Shown here in pieces: positions 56,983 through 64,000 of a stretch of DNA of 64,000 nucleotides. The stretch lies in the NCBI RefSeq assembly GCF_024586455.1, contig NW_026089624.1, positions 17,389,341 to 17,453,340 of the forward strand, in the 5' to 3' direction. The translations under genes and the position numbers were made by a program. The stretch's first letter is position 1, and each line of letters opens with the position of its first letter. Origin of the DNA: Bactrocera neohumeralis (Eukaryota; Arthropoda; Insecta; Diptera; Tephritidae). The notes below the pieces were generated by a model, which was not told the origin of the DNA, made no database searches, and saw nothing but the letters and a program-made list of their open reading frames with translations.

Positions 56983-59592
56983 CACTTAGAGCCCCGCGTG
57001 CACCACCGGTGGACATTTCTGTTTTGACGATTTTGGACAATGTGACCACCCGTGGGCATTGGTGGATTTTCATTATGGGACAACGTGACCACCCGTGGTC
57101 ATACGTCGTGTTTCATTTACCGACGTTGTGATCACCAGTGGAAAGGTTCTGCATATATTTTCCTTTGAAATAAAATTTGTTCGGTCCCAGGATGTAAGCC
57201 TTTTTGACTTGGACTTTGTAATTTGGTCTGATAAAGCCCAAAAAATAGTGATTCAAATTTAGGTAAGAAAAATTAATTTCAGGATTTAAAAAGTAAGAAA
57301 TATATTATATATTTTAGATACATATATTTTATTTTGCATTAAAAAAAATTTTTTATCAACGAAAACAAGTCCAATTCAATATAACTATTCCAAAATTTCA
57401 TTTTAGGACTTAAAAAGTAAGATATATAATATAAAAAAACAGTTGAATATAACTATTCCAAAACTCTTCAGAAAAAAAAAATTTAATAATGATTTATTTG
57501 TGGTTTTGAAAACACACTAAACACATTGCTTCTTCACATTGCTCACAAATTGTGTTCGCCCTTTTGGCATTTTTTCGCGCATACGCCGCGTTGTGTCGCC
57601 TTGACATTGTTTTATAACATGTAACACATCTCTTTCTGGTCACTCTCTTTTGACCCTCCAATTCTTTTAATATGGGTTTTTTTGGGATCTCTAGATGTCG
57701 ATGGTCACATCATATCCGCATCTGAATTTAAAAGGCCTGAGACAATTAATTCCTTGAATCGCGTTATATTCATCCTTTTTCCATTCAATGTATTAAAAAG
57801 ATGTAAGGCGTTTACAATTGTGGTAGCAGTTATTAGATGGAACAGTAAACGTTTGTACCATTTTACTGTGCGACGACAGTAGGGAGTGTACGCTGCCATC
57901 TGATTGAACAAGTCGATAAATGTTTTGCCTTTGTTGTAGGCTAACACTACAGCTGGTTTAATGCATTCTCTTCCTTTATGCAAAAAAATTGTAAGTGAAT
58001 CGTCAGGCTTTGTAGTTAGCATTAATACATCGCGTTTGTCTTTCCACTTTAGTACTACTGTTTTATTTTCGTTCTGTCGGGATATTATTTCGCCCTTTTT
58101 TAATGTTGCTTTTATTACTTCTGGAGGATTCTGTTTTCGATTGGCTCTTAGAGTTCCCGCGAGATGGGTGTTATTTTGAATCATCTTGTCCGCTAACGAA
58201 ACACTTGTATACCAATTGTCAGTGAAGAGGGTTCTTCCTGAATTTAAGAGTCCATCCATTAGCTCAGTTACAACTGTTTCTGAAACTGATGTATCGTCCT
58301 GTTTCACTTTGCCTGTATAGACTTCGAATGACCAGGTGTAACCTCCTGCTACACAAAGTTTAAAAACTTTAATGCCGTATTTATGCCGCTTATTAGGTAT
58401 GTATTGCCGGAAATGTATCCTTCCACGGAATGGAACGTTACTTTCGTCAATACACACGTGATTTTCTGGAACGTACGCCTCTTTGAACTTGGCCTGGAGC
58501 ATATTTAGAACGTCAGATATTTTGTGAAGACGATCATTCAGATTTGCTTGGCTTTCGTTATCGGAAGTATGAAACATGGTCAATAATTGTTCAAATCTTT
58601 TTCTGCTCATAAATGTAGGAATTTCATTTTTATACAGTATGTTCCTGGACCAATAATCCCTTTGTTGTGGTACTTGAAGTAGACCCATCCAAATAATAAT
58701 TCCAAGAAATGTACGCATTTCTGAAGGATCGGTATCTACCCATTTTGCTAGCCTTTTTGTCTGCGATTTATTGGAGGAGTTTTCGACTGCAATAATGTGT
58801 TGCGCAGAAAACCTGTTAGTTTCTGTAACAAACAGATTTATCATGTCTTCAGATATAAAATAGTTAAAAAAATCTGAAGGAGATTTTCCAGTTAAAGTGG
58901 CAGCAACATCAGGATTCACGCCTGTACACATCGGGGATTCAACAAACGTCAATCGATCTCCACCAACAGGCCCCCTTGTTCGACAATTTATCAAGTTTGC
59001 AAGAGGAACTTCTTCGTCAGGATCTTCATCCACGTCCATTGCTGTTTCTTCATTACTATCGTCGAAATCTTCGTTATCAGATTCTAAATTCGAACTTTCA
59101 GAATCTGGTTCAAAGTCATTATCAACAAATGAATCATCTGAAAATCCTGTAACTTCGTCTACACTCGATTTTTCGAGGTCGTCAGCAATGTCATCACGTG
59201 TTAAAAGTTTTCTAGACATCTCAAATTAGATCTATAAAACAAATAAATGAAAAAAATAAAAAAAATAAAAAAGATACATACATAAAAATATAAAATTAGA
59301 GTATGCTCACTGGTGGCCACTTGGACCCAATATGTATTTTAACATTATGGGACAATGTGACCACCGGTGGTCAAAAAAAAAAAAGCAGGAAAAAACAACA
59401 AAAATGCATTTGGTTTATCAAAAATAAATATCACAAAGTCACCTCACAAAGTCACCACCTCGCAAAAATCAATAAAACTAAGTAAACAAATTTTGGTCCC
59501 AGCTTGTCAACTAAAGCACAACCCTTCGTCAGCATGCGGCCCACCGGTGTAGAAAAAAAATGACCACCGGTGGGCACGCGGGGCTCTAAGTG
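56983..59592 (-). mobile_element. piggyBac-like DNA transposon, 2610 bp, nested in the Helitron
   Basis: Flanked by TTAA (56979-56982 and 59593-59596). Inverted ends match over about 29-30 bp with one 1-bp indel: both begin CACTTAGAGCCCCGCGTGC and continue into CCACCGGTGG. Further CCACC(G/C)GTGG-type palindromes lie in both subterminal regions. One transposase gene on minus is nearly intact. Its removal with one TTAA would restore continuity of the Helitron sequence, which confirms the borders. Confidence 0.95.
57494..59219 (-). CDS. piggyBac-like transposase, 504 aa open frame plus frameshifted C-terminal zinc domain
   Basis: Starts at 59219 and is open to 57705. The N-terminal 75 residues are very acidic. 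The catalytic core has the first Asp in CIDESNVPFRGR (about residue 258), the second in FTDNWYTS (about 334) and the third in TFIDLFNQM (about 436), at spacings normal for piggyBac. The frame stops at MM* (57705-57707). One base off, coding continues to a TAA at 57494-57496 through KRCVTC, CEQC and CLVC, the usual C-terminal cysteine-rich DNA-binding domain. Thus a one-base frameshift at about 57710 separates core from zinc domain. A possible splice acceptor (TTGTTTTATAG) lies just upstream of the ATG. Structurally unrelated at sequence level to the piggyBac-like element at 8248. Confidence 0.9.
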
Positions 59593-60479
59593 TTAAACAT
59601 GCATATCAACGAAACGCCAGTTTGCAACATTGCCAAAAGTAGCGCTATGGCGAAGACTCTCCAAGTATGCAAATTGATAATTTGGGACGAATGCACAATG
59701 GCCCACAAGAGGTCGCTGGAGGCACTAGATAGGACGTTAAAAGATTTACGTGATAACCAACATTTTTGGTGGAGCTATGATACTGTTGTCAGGTGATTTT
59801 CGTCAGACTCTTCCAGTAATTCCTCGATCGACTGTTGCTGACGAAATAAACGCATGTCTTAAATCATCAAATTTGTGGCGGCACGTAAAGACACTACAAT
59901 TAACTACTAACATGCGAGTGTTTTTGCAACAAGATCAAACTGCGACTGTGTTTTCGAAGCAGTTGCTGGATATTGGCAATAGTAAGGTCGCAGTTGACAG
60001 ATCGACCGGATTAATGACCTTTCCCACAGATTTCTGTCACTTCACAGAATCGAAAAATGAGCTTATTCAGCGTGTTTTTTCCGGACATTAAACAACATTA
60101 TAATAACCACGATTGGCTAAGTGAACGAGCAATATTGGCAGCAAAAAACAAAGATGTCGATGATCTCAATGCTACCATTCAGAATTTCCTTCCAGGAGAG
60201 TTGTTTACGTACAAATCAGTTGACACGGCCACAAACCAGGATGACGTAGTCAACTATCCTACAGAATTTTTAAATTCATTGGACTTGCCTGGACTACCAC
60301 CATATAATTTGAAATTAAAAGTAGGGTCAGTTGTCATCATGCTGCGTAATATTAATCAACCTCGACTTTGCAAAAAAAAAAACTAAAAATATTGTCTACC
60401 AGAAAGCACTATATTAATTAACTGTGTTGTATTTAATTTAAGCAAAGATTTGTTTATCATGTTCACAGTCCAGAAACGA

Positions 60480-61213
60480 GCACATCCAAGAAAATTTTAA
60501 ATTTTTGTATATGAAGTGTATAAATATAAATAAATGACTTAATATGTATATAATATGTGCATTTGGATCCTTAATGTCAACGTGTATTAGTAACTCTTTA
60601 TTTCCATCAACTTGGCTCCATCTACTTGGGAACCACTTGGCTCGCCAGGACATGATAATATGGTGGAAGTACTCGAACAAATCTGATTCGATCAGATCAT
60701 TATTAATGTTGAGCTGCTGGCTGTCTTCAATAACATCAATATCTACCAGAACATTCTTGATGTTGGGCTTTTGGCTGTCTTCAATAACTTGAATGTCCTG
60801 TATGTCTTCGGCCGATAAATTTAATTCACAGAATGTCTCCTCAGATGAGATGATGCCATCTTCATTGTAGAAACGTGTTTTGGTTTAGATAGCAGCTTTT
60901 GCTTTAATGTATTTTTTTGTACTTTTGCCCTGTTCACGCGTATTATTCGTTCTACATTCTTACCGCACTTGGTACAAAATCTGAAGGTAACAGCGATTAT
61001 GTTGTAGCATTCGTCGCATCTTAATAATAATTTAATGCAATCTGGACAGTTATTATTTTTTTTTGCCGTTCCATCCACTTTTTACAAAACGGACAATGCC
61101 TTTTTAAGGAGTTGAGGGATATATAGCTTCACTATAACTATATTATAGTTGTTTGAATTCTTTATTTTCTCGATGACAGATGTAGTTCTTCTTCTTTTCC
61201 TAACCTTGGCCAT
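60480..61213 (-). pseudogene. Unrecognised gene remnant with CxxC zinc-ribbon-like region, inside the Helitron
   Basis: I do not recognise this. Minus-strand coding can be followed in pieces. An ATG at about 61211-61213 gives a basic start (MAKVRKRRRTTSVIEK). Next come, in changing frames, CPFC, CPDC, CDEC and CTKC pairs (about 60960-61090), which look like one or two zinc ribbons. Then follows an acidic stretch with an imperfect internal duplication (VIEDSQKPNIKN and VIEDSQQLNINN, about 60700-60800) and a C-terminal segment MSWRAKWFPSRWSQVDG. At least two frameshifts are needed. It is antisense to the helicase and lies before the Helitron 3' end, where captured host genes are typically carried. 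Confidence 0.4.
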
Positions 61214-61460
61214 CGTCAAAAAAAAAACAAAACGACAGATGTAGTTTGATAGTTATAGTGTAAATATATGTCAGTATTCACTCAAAAAAATTGTCTATGG
61301 TAAAATGTCACTTGAAATGTTAACGTCTCTTTGCTGTGCATCTACATATACCATAATTCTTTAATATTTCTAAAAATCTAAAAGCAGCAAATTTCAATAA
61401 AATTAAAAAAGTATTGTGTCGTGTGTTTGTGACTTACTAAATATGCCTCCAATAATCAGG

Positions 61461-61487
61461 CGGTGCGAAGTTCGCCGGGTCAGCTAG
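61461..61487 (+). other. Helitron 3' terminus: hairpin and CTAG end
   Basis: Stem CGGTG/CGCCG (61461-61465 with 61473-61477, one G-T pair) and a 7-base loop. Six bases then lead to CTAG at 61484-61487, followed by T of the target. This is the signature recognised as the rolling-circle termination signal. Confidence 0.8.
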
Positions 61488-63345
61488 TTAGGTATAAAAC
61501 CGATTTTCCTGCATTTAAACATTTAGCAATCCATATCGAGTTGATTCAAATCATTAAATTTGCATATTAAAGTTAATTAAACTTCGTCATCTTACAGAAG
61601 TTGGCATAAAGCCAAAACGGCAGTGCATTTCGAAAAATTTCAGAATTTTACATTTAGGTATAAAACCGATTTTCTTGCATATACACATTTAGAAATCCAC
61701 AACGAATTGCTTTAAATCATTAGCTTCACATATTAAAGTTAATTAACCCTCATCATCTTACTCAAGTTGACATAAGACCATAACGGCAGTGCATTTGGAA
61801 AAAAATTCCATAATTTCACATTAAGGTATAAAACCGACTTTCTTGCATGTACACATTTAGAAATCCATATCAAGTTGCTTGACATTATTAAATTCACATA
61901 TTAAAGTTAATTAACTTTCTTCATCTTACTAAAGTTGGCATAGAGCCATAACGGTAGTGCATTTGGAAAAATTCCACAATTTTACATTTAGGTATACAAC
62001 CGATTTTTCTGCATATACACATTTAGAAATCCATGTCAAGTTGCTTCAAATCATTAACTTCACAAATTAAAGTTAATTAATCCTCTTCTTACTCAAGTTG
62101 GCATAAATTCATAACGACAGTGCATTTGGAAAAATTCCACAATTTTACATTTAGGTATAAAACCGTTTTTCTTGCATATGCACATTTAGAAAAACAAATG
62201 AAGTTGCTTCAAATCATTAACTTTACATATTAAAGTTAATTAACTTTTTCATCTTACTAAAGTTGACATAAGACCATAACGGTAGTGTATGTGGAAAAAT
62301 TTCATAATTTTACATTTAGGTATAAAACCGATTTTCCTGCATTTAAACATTTAGCAATCCATATCGAGTTGATTCAAATCATTAACGTCACATATTCAAG
62401 TTAATTAACCTTCGTCATCTTACAGAAGTTGGCGTTGGAGCCAAAACTGATTTTGTAAAAACAGAAATAGACATTTATGTATAAAACCGACGTTCGCAGT
62501 CGCATTTAGAAATCCATATCCCATTTAGGTGTAGACAAAAGGGTTTCGATGAGAACGGAGTTAAAACGAAAAAACGACAGTGCATTTGGAAAAATTCCAG
62601 AATTTTACATTTAGGTATACAACCGATTTTTTCTTGCACATAAACATTTGGCAATCTATGTTGAATGGCTTCAAATCATTAGCTTCACATATTAAAGTTA
62701 ATTAACCTTCTTCATCTTACAGAAGTTGGCATAAAGCCAAAACGGCAGTGCATTTGGAAAAGTTCCACAATTTTACATTTAGGTTTAAAACCGATTTTCT
62801 TGCATATACACATTTGGCAATCTATGTTGAATGGCTTCAAATCATTAGCTTCACATATTAAAGTTAATTAACCTTCTTTATCTTACAGAAGTTGGCATAA
62901 AACCAAAACGACATTTGGAAAAATTCCAGAATTTTACATTTTTGTATAAAACCGATTTTTTTGCATATACACATTTGGCAATATTTGTCGAATGGCTTCA
63001 AATCATTAGCTTTACATATTAAAGTTAATTAACCTTCTTCATCTTACAGAAGTTGGCATAAAACCAAAACGACAAAAAAATTCCAGAATTTTACATTTAG
63101 GTATAAAACCGATTTTCTTGCATATACACATTTGGCAATCAATGTTGAATGGCTTCAAATCTTTAGCTTCACATATTAAAGTTAATTAATCTTCTTCATC
63201 TTACAGAAGTTGGCATAAAGCCAAAACGGCAGTGAATTTTAAAAATTCCAGACATTTACATTTAGGTATAAAACCGATTTTCTTGCATATACACATTTAG
63301 AAACCCATATTAAGTTACCCTCAAATGGACATAAGACCATAAGGG
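61488..63345 (-). repeat. Satellite array, R direction
   Basis: About eleven monomers, interrupted by the patchwork block at 62434-62574. From about 61950 it parallels 53351-54760. It runs into the GTCC repeat via a shortened monomer near 63310. Confidence 0.9.
62434..62574 (+). pseudogene. Patchwork of reverse-transcriptase fragment and satellite
   Basis: Blocks identical to the RT fragment at 53851-53998 (GATTTTGTAAAAACAGAAAT, CGTTCGCAGTCGC, GGGTTTCGATGAGAACGG) alternate every 10-25 bp with satellite words (ACATTTATGTATAAAACC, ATTTAGAAATCCATATC, CCATTTAGGT). Both sets remain in their own order. No frame survives. Confidence 0.85.
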
Positions 63346-64000
63346 CAGTGTCCGTGTCCGTCCGTCCGTCCGTCTGTCCGTCCGTGTAAGCTGTAACTTG
63401 AGTAAAAATTGAGATATCATGCTGAAACTTGGTACACGTATTTGTTGGCTCCATAAGAAGGTTAAGTTCGAAGATGGGCAAAATCGGCCAACTGCCACGC
63501 CCACAAAATGGCGAAAACCGAAAACCTATAAAGTGTCATAACTAAGCCATAAATAAAGATATTAAAGTGAAATTTGGCACAAAGGATCGCATTAAGGAGG
63601 GGCATATGTGGACGTAATTTTTTTGGAAAAGTGGGCGTGGCCCCGCCCCCTACTAAGTTTTTTGTACATATCTAAGAAACTACTATAGCTATGTCAACCA
63701 AACTCTACAGAGCCGTTTCCTTCAGGCATTTCCATAAACAGTTCAAAAATGGAAGAAATCGGATAATAACCACGCCCACTTCCCATACAAAGGTTATGTT
63801 GAAAATCACTAAAAGTGCGTTAACCGACTAACAAAAAACGTCAGAAACACTAAATTTTACGGAAAAAATGGCAGAAAGAAGCTGCACCCAAGCTTTTTTT
63901 AAAAATTGAAAATGGGCGTGGCGTCGCCCACTTATGGACCTAAAACCATATCTCAGGAACTCTTCGACCGATTTCAATGAAATTCGATATATTATGTTTT
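63346..64000. repeat. Second copy of the GTCC-containing dispersed repeat, cut by the window end
   Basis: Begins with a short (GTCC)n tract fused to a satellite monomer, then follows 55049-55640 almost base for base. It keeps about 45 bp (GCCCCGCCCCCTACTAAG and following, near 63640) that are missing from the first copy at about 55305. Confidence 0.85.

Larger units (their letters stand above)
56245..60386 (+). pseudogene. Helitron Pif1-like helicase, broken and split by a transposon
   Basis: The pre-helicase region (VPGPTSFQQLRTVDGHLC..., LENDSHWDW, MSEDVLHRVR, IIIEDMCLLM) runs in changing frames from 56245 to 56670. The helicase starts at about 56720 with motif I SPGGTGKTFL (about 56824-56853), then TAHSALKLPL at 56958-56980. 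The piggyBac-like element sits exactly here. Past it (59597 on) are motif II IIWDECTMAHKRSLEALD, a frameshift near 59757, LLSGDFRQTLPVIPRS, LTTNMR, and GSVVIMLRNINQPRLC, after which the sequence is lost at 60386. Pif1-family DNA helicase of a rolling-circle transposon; inactive in this copy. Confidence 0.88.
56241..61487 (+). mobile_element. Degenerate Helitron, 5'-truncated, with nested piggyBac-like element
   Basis: The coding part is the helicase half of a Helitron RepHel protein; the Rep nuclease is absent. The 3' end is diagnostic: a GC-rich hairpin at 61461-61477, six bases later CTAG (61484-61487), then T and satellite (TTAGGTATAAAACC). Helitrons end in CTRR after such a hairpin and insert between A and T. 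The 5' end is not identifiable; similarity starts at about 56245. The interior is interrupted by a TTAA-flanked insertion at 56983-59592. Confidence 0.82.

Noticed and set aside
57705..57882. Plus-strand frame 57682-57882 as a gene
   Set aside because: Antisense shadow of the piggyBac-like transposase C-terminus.
60544..60792. Plus-strand 82-codon frame with repeated LGFWLSSIT-like segments
   Set aside because: Antisense to the acidic duplicated stretch of the minus-strand zinc-ribbon-like remnant, which reads more sensibly.
1474..63345. Satellite as a CRISPR array
   Set aside because: Units of about 165 bp are repeated along their whole length with gradual divergence; there are no unique spacers, and the setting is a eukaryotic genome.

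Overview
This window is repeat-dense eukaryotic heterochromatin from a dipteran, with no single-copy host gene that I can recognise. The best guess is a higher fly, possibly a tephritid. The evidence is an AT-rich background, env-bearing Gypsy/errantivirus elements with YRYRYR-like target duplications, an RTE LINE with a short AAG 3' tail, R1-like and Jockey-clade LINEs, two piggyBac-like elements and a Helitron. The species is inference only.

The matrix is one satellite family with a monomer of roughly 155-170 bp. Each monomer carries a conserved TTAATTAA core, a CACTGCCGTT box and an AATCGGTTTTATACC box. I call its two directions F (reads TACCTAAATGTAAAATT on +) and R (the complement). F fills about 1.47-7.65 kb. 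The direction flips in contiguous sequence at a palindromic junction near 7.65 kb. R then runs to 36.19 kb, F from 37.2 to 53.25 kb, and R again to 63.35 kb. The last two flips coincide with 100-N gaps at 37.07 and 53.25 kb. A third 100-N gap lies at 730-829.

Elements in the satellite, left to right: an R1-like LINE 5' fragment, an errantiviral env tail plus LTR and an inverted solo LTR (0-2.5 kb); an unclassified G-rich block (3.4-4.2 kb); a truncated 17.6-like errantivirus on minus (4.2-7.0 kb); a piggyBac-like element flanked by TTAA (8.2-10.7 kb); a full-length but defective Gypsy with env, two 407-bp LTRs and a 6-bp target duplication (12.0-21.8 kb), which hosts a nested RTE LINE (15.3-18.3 kb); a pogo/Tigger-like DDE transposon with a C-terminal PHD-type finger (23.6-26.3 kb); a 6-kb clean satellite array; a Jockey-type ORF1 fragment (32.3-33.5 kb); an RTE fragment abutting a gap (36.2-37.1 kb); a base-corrupted stretch (37.2-39.2 kb); two copies of one R1-like LINE insertion (38.3-42.0 and 47.4-52.25 kb); a hAT-like remnant (44.8-45.6 kb); and a degenerate Helitron (56.2-61.5 kb) carrying a nearly intact piggyBac-like element inside its helicase (57.0-59.6 kb) and an unrecognised zinc-ribbon-like gene remnant.

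Most coding sequences are broken. The best preserved are the R1-like ORF1 (47871-49166), the R1-like ORF2 (one frameshift) and the nested piggyBac-like transposase (57705-59219, plus a frameshifted C-terminal Cys-rich domain). I see no rRNA, tRNA, CRISPR or conventional host gene. I did not find a convincing new biological system. The most interesting signals are repeated LTR-element insertion at one alternating purine-pyrimidine site of the satellite, the supply of TTAA piggyBac targets by every monomer, a possible Helitron gene capture, and several patchwork or scrambled stretches that look like assembly chimeras.
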